DNA of 11,015 bases. Source: Pseudomonadota bacterium. Its GTDB lineage: Bacteria; Pseudomonadota; Gammaproteobacteria; Burkholderiales; Burkholderiaceae_B. Position numbers and translations under genes: made by a program. Positions 1 to 6,972 of the stretch are shown here, in pieces. The stretch is from contig JAFAGQ010000115.1 in assembly GCA_023422555.1 (NCBI GenBank), positions 1 to 11,015 on the forward strand, written 5' to 3'. Position 1 is the stretch's first letter; the number at the start of each line of letters is the position of its first letter. The notes beneath the pieces are model-generated. The model saw only the letters and a program-made list of their open reading frames with translations. It had not been told where the DNA came from and ran no database searches.

Positions 1-505
1 GTGCCTGTTCCACGGCCTTGTCGGTTCCGCAAATAAAATGCTGCTGCTGATTTTCCTCTATCCAGAAATGCGGAGGATTGTCGGCCAGATCAGTCAGAAT
101 CGTTACGTAAGGCACGCCGGGAAGCGAAGAGACCAGACTCTCGTACATGGCCCGGTTGAAATTGGGTACCAGCGAAACCACCATGTCGGGTTCGGTTTCA
201 ATCCAGTGTTCCTGGAGGCGCTTGACCATAACCTGATGCGTCAGGCGGATAAATGCCTGCAAAATGCGCAGTTCCGGCGTCATGGCGATCGTCCAGCCCT
301 TGGCCAGCTGGCGGTTATAAAAATCTTCCGGTGCCACGCCCGTCACGCGCTTGTAGACCTGTCGCGAATCCAGGACTTCAAAAAGGTTGACCAGCCTGAC
401 ATTCCAGTGCGGATGACTGTTTTTCAGTACGGCCTCAAGTGCCCTTGCCGAGGCGCGATGCCCGCCGCCCGCATTAAAGTAGATCAAGTCAATATTTTTG
501 TTCAT
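1..505 (-). CDS. Glycosyltransferase, monogalactosyldiacylglycerol synthase-like, N-terminal part (cut by the window edge)
   Basis: Reading the minus strand from an ATG at 505 gives 168 open codons that run off the left edge. The protein begins MNKNIDLIYFNAGGGHRASA; the GGGHR-A-SA stretch near residues 13-20 is the glycine-rich loop of MGDG-synthase-type glycosyltransferases (relatives of MurG, GT28). Further on it shows VPNFNRAMYESL and TDLADNPPHFWIE, also typical of that N-terminal acceptor-binding domain. Family members move a sugar from a nucleotide donor to a diacylglycerol or other lipid acceptor at the cytoplasmic face of the membrane. The C-terminal donor-binding half lies outside the window, so donor and acceptor cannot be predicted. 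The ribosome binding site is weak. The gene reads away from the LysR gene's 3' end in the same direction, with 178 bases between them. Family assignment is good; the substrate is unknown. Confidence 0.85.
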   Translation of the reverse strand, partial: MNKNIDLIYFNAGGGHRASARALEAVLKNSHPHWNVRLVNLFEVLDSRQVYKRVTGVAPEDFYNRQLAKGWTIAMTPELRILQAFIRLTHQVMVKRLQEHWIETEPDMVVSLVPNFNRAMYESLVSSLPGVPYVTILTDLADNPPHFWIEENQQQHFICGTDKAVEQA

Positions 506-683
506 GGATGGCTTTTTCTAAAGGTTTCAGGTGAGCAGTTTATGACGGTATTGTTGCATGAATATGAACATGCGCCCACTATAAAATGTGTCGGACTGCT
601 ACGAAGGCGGAAAATGGCAGAATTGCTGCGTGCGGGACTGCTAACTTGTTGTGGATCGTTATTCCGTTCAATAAAGAGTAAAC

Positions 684-1610
684 CTATTCGCAACATTCCT
701 TTTTCGCAGTTTCAAGTAGCGTATTTAGAAAAATTGGGATCGCAGGAAGTTCAGGGCTTCCCTTTCTCAGGCAATATGACCAATTTATTGTTGCAGTCGG
801 TTCGACCATGCGAGCGAATTCTGCTCCGTATCGAACACAAGCGGCTAACGCAAACGAAGGAATCACTGCTACGCCATATCCAGTTGCAGCCATTGCGATC
901 ATTGTGTGAAGACTATCGTAGGTACGGCTATCGCGATGAGCATGACCAATTGCTGCCAGGTGAGATGCGACCAGCTGCTGTGTCGAATCCTGGATTGAAA
1001 GTGTCAAAATAGGTAAATCACGTAACCTTGACCATGGTAATTGGGGAAGCTGTCCTTTACGCGGCTTCAGACATTTCAGGGTCCCGGGCTTGAAAGCAGC
1101 TACCAAATGCATACTTAGCAATTGCCGGGAAATTACTCCTGTAAATGGCGAACGAAAAATACCCACACCAAGATCAGCATCTCCTTCTGCTACCAGCGCT
1201 TGAATGCTGCCCAAACCGACGGGGTCGCGAACTTTCACTGTTACCCCTGTGTCTAGCGCATCAAATGCCGCCAATACACTTGGCATCAGGCTGGATGCAA
1301 CCAACGGAGTTGCGGCAACGGTAAGTTGCTGTGCCGCCTTTTCTCCAGCAGTTGATACACGGCCTTGCACTTCCTCCAATTCCGACAGCATCCGCTCGAT
1401 AGCTGGGAGCAGTTCGCAGCCAGCTGGAGTCAATGACACTGTGCGAGTTGTGCGATCGAATAAGCGGGTACCGAACTGCTCTTCGAGTGTTCTTGTCATG
1501 GCACTTAAACCGGACTGAGTGATGTGCAGATGCTGGGCTGCTCGTGTGAAACTATTAAAACGCGCAATGACACGAAATGCTTCCATTTGGCGAGTTGATA
1601 TATTAATCAC
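684..1610 (-). CDS. LysR-type transcriptional regulator
   Basis: This 308-residue protein has the usual LysR length and layout. An N-terminal winged helix-turn-helix occupies about residues 5-63 (SFTRAAQHLHITQSGLSAM at 20-38, then LFDRTTRTVSLTPAG), and a periplasmic-binding-protein-like effector domain runs from about residue 90 to the end. The start is a GTG at 1610, with an AGAAGA ribosome-binding-like stretch four bases upstream at 1615-1620. The next ATG, at the methionine of residue 9, would cut into the first helix, so GTG is preferred. The gene is divergent from the Bug receptor gene, the classic arrangement for a LysR protein that controls its neighbour and itself. It most likely senses the substrate of the 1726-5492 operon or an intermediate of it. 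It is not recognisable as PcaQ, and whether it also controls the pca genes is unknown. Confidence 0.93.
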   Translation of the reverse strand: MINISTRQMEAFRVIARFNSFTRAAQHLHITQSGLSAMTRTLEEQFGTRLFDRTTRTVSLTPAGCELLPAIERMLSELEEVQGRVSTAGEKAAQQLTVAATPLVASSLMPSVLAAFDALDTGVTVKVRDPVGLGSIQALVAEGDADLGVGIFRSPFTGVISRQLLSMHLVAAFKPGTLKCLKPRKGQLPQLPWSRLRDLPILTLSIQDSTQQLVASHLAAIGHAHRDSRTYDSLHTMIAMAATGYGVAVIPSFALAACVRYGAEFARMVEPTATINWSYCLRKGSPELPAIPIFLNTLLETAKKECCE

Positions 1611-1622
1611 GATTTCTTCTTA

Positions 1623-1634
1623 ATCTATGTAGAT
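1623..1634. promoter_or_regulatory. Short perfect palindrome next to the LysR start, possible secondary regulator site
   Basis: ATCTATGTAGAT has two perfect 5-base arms around a 2-base centre. It lies between the LysR start codon and the larger inverted repeat at 1641-1671. LysR proteins often bind a strong recognition site and a second activation site near it, so this could be the second site. The motif is short and the region is A+T-rich, so chance is a real alternative. Confidence 0.35.
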
Positions 1635-1640
1635 ATTGTG

Positions 1641-1671
1641 ACTTTACTTATGATTTAAGCATATGTAAAGT
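1641..1671. promoter_or_regulatory. 31-base inverted repeat, candidate LysR operator in the divergent promoter region
   Basis: The outer arms are ACTTTAC and GTAAAGT, and 13 of the 15 base pairs around the centre at 1656 are complementary; only pairs 1648/1664 and 1653/1659 fail. A long A+T-rich dyad between a LysR gene and its divergent target is where a LysR tetramer is expected to bind. The site lies about 55-85 bases before the Bug receptor start. It also overlaps the best LysR promoter I can find, which would allow autorepression. Symmetry and position are read directly; the binding protein is inferred. Confidence 0.7.
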
Positions 1672-1680
1672 GTCAGTCAA
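1653..1680 (-). promoter_or_regulatory. Possible promoter of the LysR gene
   Basis: On the minus strand a TTGACT -35-like hexamer (1675-1680) is followed after 16 bases by TTAAAT (1653-1658), a 4-of-6 match to the -10 consensus. It overlaps the 31-base inverted repeat, fitting autorepression. A matching plus-strand promoter for the Bug gene is not clear, as expected for an activator-dependent promoter. The assignment is tentative. Confidence 0.35.
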
Positions 1681-1711
1681 CAATACAACACACTACAGAC
1701 TCAAAAATCAT

Positions 1712-1717
1712 AGGAGG
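1712..1717 (+). promoter_or_regulatory. Strong ribosome binding site of the Bug receptor gene
   Basis: AGGAGG lies eight bases before the ATG at 1726. It is a full match to the anti-Shine-Dalgarno core and fixes the start of the receptor and its signal peptide. Confidence 0.8.
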
Positions 1718-1725
1718 ATGAATAA

Positions 1726-2703
1726 ATGCAGCGATTGATTTGGCCTATCGCGGCCCTGTTGTCGACACTTCTCGTTTCCACATCTATACATGCTCAACAA
1801 TCCGAGTGGCCGAGTCGTCCAGTAAACATTGTCGTACCTTATACACCCGGAGGAGGTACCGACACAGTCACCAGGCTGCTGGCAGAACGCTTGTCCAAAT
1901 TGTGGGGTCAACCTGTCGTGATTGAGAATAAACCTGGCGGCAGCTCTATTATTGGTACCTCCAATGTAGTGAGATCGCCTCCTGATGGCTATAGACTTCT
2001 TTCTACTGTTCCGGTCACTGTTCAGAACGTTGCGTTGCGCAAAAACCTTCCCTACGATACTGTTCGAGATCTAGTTCCTGTCACTGAAGTTAATCGACAG
2101 CAATATGTTGTGGTTGCTCGAAGCAATCTCAAGGCGGATACGTTGTCTGAAGCTCTGAATGAAGCAAAAAGCGCAAAAGTTCCTTTTATTTTTGCATCTA
2201 GCGGTGTTGGGTCTACTGCCCATATCGTTGCTGAAAAGATCAAGCTGGATCTGGGGATATCATTCACGCATGTGCCATATCGAGGCTCACCAGAGTTGGT
2301 GCGTGCTGTAGTCGGCAATGAGGCAGACCTCGGTCTCGTCGATCTGCAAAGCGCCTTACCCTATGCGAAATCAGGACGACTCAAAATTCTGGCGGTTACG
2401 GGGCCGAAACGCGTTTCTATTCTGCCTGATGCCCCCACACTTGGTGAGTCGGGGGTGAAAGGGTTCGAGCCATACAACTGGGTAGGTTTCTTCGCTCCTC
2501 GAGGTACTCCGTCACAAATCATTCAGAAAATTTCCGATGATATCAACAAGGTACAGTCCGATCCTGAACTCGTGAGTCGAATGATTAACCAATTAGGGGT
2601 TGAACCAACCCATACAACTCCAGACGAGTTCCGGAAGATTTTTGAACGAGATCTGGAAACATGGTCAACAGTAATTAAAGCGGTAGGAATTACGCTTGAT
2701 TAG
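1726..2703 (+). CDS. Tripartite tricarboxylate transporter (Bug/TctC family) periplasmic solute receptor
   Basis: The 325-residue product has a Sec signal peptide (positive residue at 3, hydrophobic core about 4-19, likely cleavage after Ala23 in SIHA-QQ). The mature part opens with WPSRPVNIVVPYTPGGGTDT, the start common to Bug receptors, followed by VVIENKPGG and PPDGYRLL. Bug proteins bind small carboxylic acids, aromatic acids or amides in the periplasm and pass them to the TctA/TctB membrane pair. No tctA or tctB lies in the window, so this receptor is an orphan here; it may use a transporter encoded elsewhere or act only in sensing. It is the first gene of a plus-strand run, and the next gene starts 50 bases downstream. 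The ligand is probably the substrate of the enzymes that follow, but it cannot be read from sequence. Confidence 0.93.
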   Translation: MQRLIWPIAALLSTLLVSTSIHAQQSEWPSRPVNIVVPYTPGGGTDTVTRLLAERLSKLWGQPVVIENKPGGSSIIGTSNVVRSPPDGYRLLSTVPVTVQNVALRKNLPYDTVRDLVPVTEVNRQQYVVVARSNLKADTLSEALNEAKSAKVPFIFASSGVGSTAHIVAEKIKLDLGISFTHVPYRGSPELVRAVVGNEADLGLVDLQSALPYAKSGRLKILAVTGPKRVSILPDAPTLGESGVKGFEPYNWVGFFAPRGTPSQIIQKISDDINKVQSDPELVSRMINQLGVEPTHTTPDEFRKIFERDLETWSTVIKAVGITLD

Positions 2704-2753
2704 GTCTGTCGAGGTCATTATCAACTATATCAACTCCTTAAAGAGAACTAAGA

Positions 2754-3536
2754 ATGAATGAAAGAAGTAACCGCGTAGCGCTTGTCACAGGAGGAGCTGG
2801 TGCCTTGGGGAGAGCCATCGGGGCTCGACTTGCTAAGTCAGGTGTGCAAGTAGCCGTCGCAGACTTAGACGTTGGGGTTTGTAACACTGTTGCCGCAGAC
2901 TTGGGGAACAATTCCTTTGGTGTTGCTTTGGATGTCACAAGTGCTGACTCGGTACAGGGCGCAGTAGATTCTGTCATGGCGAATTCAAGCCGTGTCGACA
3001 TTTTGATTAACTGCGCAGGCATTTCTGTGAGTGGTGATAACTCTGAGATGGAAGAGCCTGACTTCGTACGCACATTGGATGTCAATCTGAAGGGACCATT
3101 TTTAGTTGTTCGATCTATTAGCGGGATCATGAAAGCTCAGAAGTATGGGCGCATTGTAAGTATTTGCACCCGAAACAGTCTGGCGGGCGGTATGCCAGCA
3201 TACGGTTCTAGTAAAGCCGGACTTGAAGCGCTTACAATTTCGTGGGCTCGCGAATTCGGGCAGTGGGATATTACAGCTAACGCAGTAGCTCCTGGACCGG
3301 TTGCTGTTGAAAATGGACTCGGGCTTGTTAAACGTTCAGCCGACGAACAGCTACATATGTCTCGCCATTACATAGCGCGCACTCCAATAAGGAGACTCGC
3401 ATCGTGCAATGACGTTGCCGCTGCCGTGGCATATTTTGCTTCTGAAGAAGCAGGGTTTGTCACAGGCGAAATATTGCGAGTTGCAGGTGGCGCTCAATTG
3501 GCTCCCATTGCAACTTATCCATCCGATACAAATTGA
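2754..3536 (+). CDS. Short-chain dehydrogenase/reductase (SDR), probably NAD-dependent
   Basis: The 260-residue product is a classical SDR. The cofactor loop TGGAGALG is at 12-19. Asp37 ends the second beta strand, which favours NAD over NADP. NCAG is at 86-89, Asn111 is in the NLKG motif, and the catalytic pair is Tyr150 and Lys154 (YGSSK). The C-terminal segment FVTGEILRVAGGAQ is the usual SDR ending. The stretch before the catalytic Tyr is two residues shorter than in FabG, and the residue aligned with the catalytic Ser is Thr139; Ser142 is the nearest alternative. Such enzymes oxidise a hydroxyl to a ketone or the reverse. Its place between a solute receptor and an isomerase-like protein suggests a hydroxy-acid or sugar-acid intermediate. 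The family is secure; the substrate is unknown. Confidence 0.92.
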   Translation: MNERSNRVALVTGGAGALGRAIGARLAKSGVQVAVADLDVGVCNTVAADLGNNSFGVALDVTSADSVQGAVDSVMANSSRVDILINCAGISVSGDNSEMEEPDFVRTLDVNLKGPFLVVRSISGIMKAQKYGRIVSICTRNSLAGGMPAYGSSKAGLEALTISWAREFGQWDITANAVAPGPVAVENGLGLVKRSADEQLHMSRHYIARTPIRRLASCNDVAAAVAYFASEEAGFVTGEILRVAGGAQLAPIATYPSDTN

Positions 3537-3543
3537 GTTGTAT

Positions 3544-4533
3544 ATGAATTCAGATAGCCTGATTTGGTCTATTTATGGGCGACATTTGCAATGGGTCGCG
3601 ACTCAAGCTGAGGCTGCATCAAATCCACGCGTAGTTGGGGAACGCTTGGGTATTGCGGCTGCAGAAGCTGGTTTCGATCGTGTCGATTTGACAGTTCGTC
3701 CAGGTGGACTTATAGAGCCAACACTCGTCAAAACCAACCTGCCCGCTATGTTAACTGGGGTGCGAGCCACAGGCATGATTTGCGATCGTATTACAACATC
3801 TATAACTCCGCCAGTGGAGGCTTCTGATGATGAATGGTGGCAGAGACAATATGTCGACCCTATCTTTCGCACTGCTGGTGAATGTGAAATAGCCTGGTGC
3901 AGGATCGGCACAACTTCGTTCGAGCCAAAAGGCTATGGCGATGAATTTGCTCTGCAGCTCGATGGTATGCGCGTCAATTCAGCTCGGATAGCTGAACTTG
4001 CGCATCACTCTGGACTTACGGCCATTTACCATACATGGAACCGTCCAGGTCGACTTGATATATCTACTGCGATCTGGGATATCGTGGAAGTATTTCGGGA
4101 TCTCGGTCCTTCCATTGGTCTTAATTTCGATATTGGCCATATTGTGGCCGATGGACCACAGTCATTGTGGCGCATCAATATGAGGCGTGCAATGCCGTGG
4201 ATTCGTGCACTATCTCTCACCGATGTAAAGTGGGTCAGGGATGCAGAAGGAAGATGGGGTGTGGTGTATCCACCAGCAGGAGAGGGCGGAATGGTACCCT
4301 GGCGTGAGTTTTTTGCTCTTGCTCTGGACGGCGGTTTTAATGGGCAAGCTAGCTTACAGCTCGAATTTAATACCCAGGGAGCGTTGGGTAAACCGCTGAA
4401 TCTCAATAAAACGTTCTGGGCTGATGACCCGGAATTTCTTTCACAGAATGCCACGCGTGCTCACCTGCTGGCATTATTCGCGCAGCAACTTGCCTTTTTG
4501 AAAGAGCAAGCGCGCCATGCAGGTTGGAAATGA
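3544..4533 (+). CDS. Sugar phosphate isomerase/epimerase-like TIM-barrel protein, divergent active site
   Basis: The 329-residue product resembles the xylose-isomerase-like TIM-barrel (AP endonuclease 2) superfamily. Early on it has GERLGIAAAEAGFDRVDL (32-49), later FDIGH with Asp196 and His199, then DVKW (227-230), GEGGMVPW (246-253) and LQLEF with Glu274. Asp196, His199 and Glu274 match usual metal ligands. The position where relatives have a Glu (often E-N-H) reads YHTWN at 162-166, and the usual His before the later K-D motif is Ser224. I take the ATG at 3544, seven bases after the SDR stop; the frame is open upstream to 3409, but that would overlap the SDR gene heavily. The last four bases overlap the next gene. 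Some relatives are 3-dehydroshikimate dehydratases, which make protocatechuate, but the altered residues argue against assuming that. Function is unknown. Confidence 0.85.
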   Translation: MNSDSLIWSIYGRHLQWVATQAEAASNPRVVGERLGIAAAEAGFDRVDLTVRPGGLIEPTLVKTNLPAMLTGVRATGMICDRITTSITPPVEASDDEWWQRQYVDPIFRTAGECEIAWCRIGTTSFEPKGYGDEFALQLDGMRVNSARIAELAHHSGLTAIYHTWNRPGRLDISTAIWDIVEVFRDLGPSIGLNFDIGHIVADGPQSLWRINMRRAMPWIRALSLTDVKWVRDAEGRWGVVYPPAGEGGMVPWREFFALALDGGFNGQASLQLEFNTQGALGKPLNLNKTFWADDPEFLSQNATRAHLLALFAQQLAFLKEQARHAGWK

Positions 4534-5492
4534 ATAAGGTCATCATTTGGCCGACCATTTTTCGCGAAATAATCCTCTCGGCTCTCGACGCTTTGGATTG
4601 CGTCCAATATGAGGAAGTTAACTCTATAAATCAACTCGAATTGGCATTGCCTGGTGCGTCAGGACTTGTCTTGACTAATAGTACTTATACCGAAGCAGTT
4701 TCAAATTGTATTTTTGAAAATAGACATAGCCTGCGGCTATTACAGCTACTCACGACAGGCTACGAAAATGTTCTCGCTTATGGCGTGCCTCCGGAGGTGT
4801 GCGTAGCCAATGTTGGACATGCATGGTCCAGCGCTGTGAGTGAGCACGTGATGGCGCTGATGCTTTCTATGACCAAATTCATTCCGACTATGGTGCTAAA
4901 TCAAAAAGAACATCGTTGGGATAAGGCTATAGGTAGCTCTATGGGTACGCTGGAAGGAGCGACTCTTGTTATCGTTGGGTTTGGAGGCATTGGCCGAGAT
5001 GTGGCAAGACGAGCAAGGGCATTTGGAATGCATATTGTTGGTGTCACAAGATCTGGGGCATCGGATCCGCAAGCAGACGAAATGTTTTCAGCTGCGTATT
5101 TAAGCGAAGCACTTATGCGCGCAGATGTGTTGCTTATTGCTGTGCCTTCTTCACCGGAGACACGAGGAATGATAGGAAGATCGGAACTCGAAGCGTTACC
5201 CCAACATGCCAGACTTATCAATGTCGCACGCGGTGATATTGTGGACACCGCAGCGCTGGAGTCCGCATTATGCTCAGGCACGATTGCTGGAGCAGCGCTT
5301 GACGTGACAGACCCCGAACCGCTTGGAAAAGACTCAATTCTTTGGGATCTACCTAATGTGCTAATTACACCACACATAGCTGGCTCTTGCGGCCCAAAGG
5401 GTGAGGAGAGAGTCGTAGCGGTTGTTATCGACAACTTAAAGCGATATGTATCCGGATCTGAGTTATTAAACTGTATTAAGCCTGCCGTTTAG
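4530..5492 (+). CDS. D-2-hydroxyacid dehydrogenase family protein
   Basis: This 320-residue protein is of the D-isomer-specific 2-hydroxyacid dehydrogenase family. The dinucleotide loop GFGGIG is at 150-155. Catalytic Arg234 (NVARGDIVD), Glu263 (DVTDPEPLG) and His282 (TPHIAG) are all present. At the end of the following beta strand the residues are Thr173-Arg174 rather than an acid, which suggests NADPH, as in glyoxylate/hydroxypyruvate reductases of the GhrA type. The ATG at 4530 overlaps the previous stop as ATGA, with an AGG at 4521-4523 as ribosome site, so translational coupling is likely. A TTG at 4524 in the same frame is a less attractive start. It would reduce a 2-oxoacid or oxidise a 2-hydroxyacid made by the preceding enzymes. 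It is the last gene of the A+T-richer block. Confidence 0.92.
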   Translation: MNKVIIWPTIFREIILSALDALDCVQYEEVNSINQLELALPGASGLVLTNSTYTEAVSNCIFENRHSLRLLQLLTTGYENVLAYGVPPEVCVANVGHAWSSAVSEHVMALMLSMTKFIPTMVLNQKEHRWDKAIGSSMGTLEGATLVIVGFGGIGRDVARRARAFGMHIVGVTRSGASDPQADEMFSAAYLSEALMRADVLLIAVPSSPETRGMIGRSELEALPQHARLINVARGDIVDTAALESALCSGTIAGAALDVTDPEPLGKDSILWDLPNVLITPHIAGSCGPKGEERVVAVVIDNLKRYVSGSELLNCIKPAV

Positions 5493-5610
5493 TCTGTTGA
5501 TAATTACAAACTGGGTCGCGATTTTTGAAAGTTCTGATGCTTCTGGGTCCTACGCTTTCGCTATGTGCAGCACATTGAATTGCCACTCAAAGTCTTTAGG
5601 AAAAACGCCT

Positions 5611-6972
5611 ATGAGTCGACTATATGCCAGCTTGTATTACGAGAATCAAGTGACCGATATTTTCAGCGACCAATCATTATTGAGATATCTGGTCTCGACC
5701 GAAGTGGCCCTGGCTAAGGCGCAAGCCTCTGTCGGTCTGATACCGCAGGCTGCGGCGAAGAATATTGAAGATATCTGTGCCCAGAATGCGATTGTGCGAT
5801 GGGATCTGGGTTTGCTCGCCTCGGAAAGCAAATTGGCCGGAAACGTCGCCATTCCATTTGTGAAGCGCCTGACCGCCATCATCAGGGAGCATGATGAAAC
5901 TGCAGCGCGCTATGTGCATTGGGGTGCGACAAGCCAGGATGTGCTGGATACAGCGTGTATTCTGCAATGTCGTGACGCATTGGCGATTATCCAAGCGTTG
6001 CTCGAGCAAGCATATCAGGCGGCGCTGGCGCAGGCACAAACTTATCGAGAGCAGATCATGATGGGACGAACCTGGCTCCAGCAGGCGTTGCCCATTACCC
6101 TGGGTCATAAGTTCGCCCGTTGGGCGAATGTTCTTCAACGTGATCTGGCTCGGCTTGAAAGTATGCGGTCACGGTGTCTTACCGCGCAACTGGGTGGTGC
6201 GACAGGATCGCTCGCATCTATGCAGAATCAGGGCTCGGCCGTGGTTCTGGCTTTTTCTCGCCTGCTGGATTTGGCTGTGCCGACATGCACCTGGCACGGA
6301 GAGCGAGATCGTGTGGTGGAAATGGCGGGTGTGCTGGCGCTTGTTGTCGGCAATCTAGGCAACATGGCGCGGGATTGGTCACTCATGATGCAGACTGAAA
6401 TTGGCGAGTTGTTCGAGCCATTGGGCAAGGGGCGGGGAGGGTCTTCTACCATGCCTTATAAACGCAATCCTGTGGCCGCCGCCGCGGTGCTTGCTGCTGC
6501 CAATCGGGTGCCCGGCCTCATGGCCAGCCTTTACCATGGAATGGTGCTGGAGCATGAACGGGGTTTGGGCGGATGGCAGGCTGAGTGGCTGGCGCTCCCC
6601 GAGATTTTTCAATTATGTTCGGGTGCATTAGAGCGTACGGTGGACGTATTGCAGGATATGCAGGTCAATTCCGACGCCATGCGACGTAATATTGAATGCA
6701 CAAATGGGCTGATCATGGCCGAAGCCGTAATGATGGCGCTGGCTCCGGCAATGGGCCGACTCAATGCACATCATCTGGTGGAAGCAGCGTGCAAAATAGC
6801 CGTGGACAGGAATCGACATCTGAAAGCGGTCATCAGCGACATGGATGAGATCAAACAACAATTTAGTGCCGCGCAACTCGACGACTTATTCCAGCCAGAC
6901 TCCTATATCGGCAATATTCAGAATCAGATTGATGCAGTGCTTGGGCAAGCCAGTGACAGAGGAAAACAATGA
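5611..6972 (+). CDS. pcaB: 3-carboxy-cis,cis-muconate cycloisomerase (PcaB)
   Basis: PcaB converts 3-carboxy-cis,cis-muconate, the ring-cleavage product of protocatechuate, to 4-carboxymuconolactone in the cytoplasm. From the ATG at 5611 the product is 453 residues, the normal PcaB length. It belongs to the fumarase/aspartase superfamily: HWGATSQD is at 103-110, QLGGATGS at 193-200, and the superfamily signature GSSTMPYKRNP at 277-287. The frame is open a further 38 codons upstream to about 5497, but those codons look unlike PcaB, whose start MSRLYASLYY fits the 5611 ATG. An AGG at 5598-5600 lies ten bases upstream. The stop overlaps the pcaD start by four bases. The gene is first of the pca run and 118 bases downstream of the preceding operon, so it could have its own promoter or be read through. 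Confidence 0.94.
   Translation: MSRLYASLYYENQVTDIFSDQSLLRYLVSTEVALAKAQASVGLIPQAAAKNIEDICAQNAIVRWDLGLLASESKLAGNVAIPFVKRLTAIIREHDETAARYVHWGATSQDVLDTACILQCRDALAIIQALLEQAYQAALAQAQTYREQIMMGRTWLQQALPITLGHKFARWANVLQRDLARLESMRSRCLTAQLGGATGSLASMQNQGSAVVLAFSRLLDLAVPTCTWHGERDRVVEMAGVLALVVGNLGNMARDWSLMMQTEIGELFEPLGKGRGGSSTMPYKRNPVAAAAVLAAANRVPGLMASLYHGMVLEHERGLGGWQAEWLALPEIFQLCSGALERTVDVLQDMQVNSDAMRRNIECTNGLIMAEAVMMALAPAMGRLNAHHLVEAACKIAVDRNRHLKAVISDMDEIKQQFSAAQLDDLFQPDSYIGNIQNQIDAVLGQASDRGKQ

Noticed and set aside
593..643. Direct repeat GGACTGCTA (593-601 and 635-643)
   Set aside because: Only nine bases, two copies, and no relation to any gene boundary; chance is likely.
502..696. A 64-codon minus-strand frame between the LysR and glycosyltransferase genes
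   Set aside because: It fills the gap and overlaps both neighbours, has no recognisable motif and no convincing ribosome site. I treat 506-683 as non-coding.
38..1012. A 324-codon open frame on the plus strand
   Set aside because: It crosses antisense over the glycosyltransferase start, the intergenic gap and the 3' part of the LysR gene. Its translation shows no family motif, while both minus-strand genes do.
3409..3543. Upstream extension of the TIM-barrel gene into the SDR gene
   Set aside because: The extension overlaps 128 bases of a well-supported SDR C-terminus in another frame. The ATG at 3544 gives a normal family N-terminus.
3544..4533. Firm assignment as 3-dehydroshikimate dehydratase because pca genes are next door
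   Set aside because: The superfamily fits and the product would be protocatechuate, but two expected ligand positions differ and no quinate or shikimate genes are recognisable. Kept only as a hypothesis to test.
5677..6138. A 153-codon minus-strand frame inside pcaB
   Set aside because: It is antisense to conserved PcaB coding sequence and its translation resembles no family; a shadow frame.
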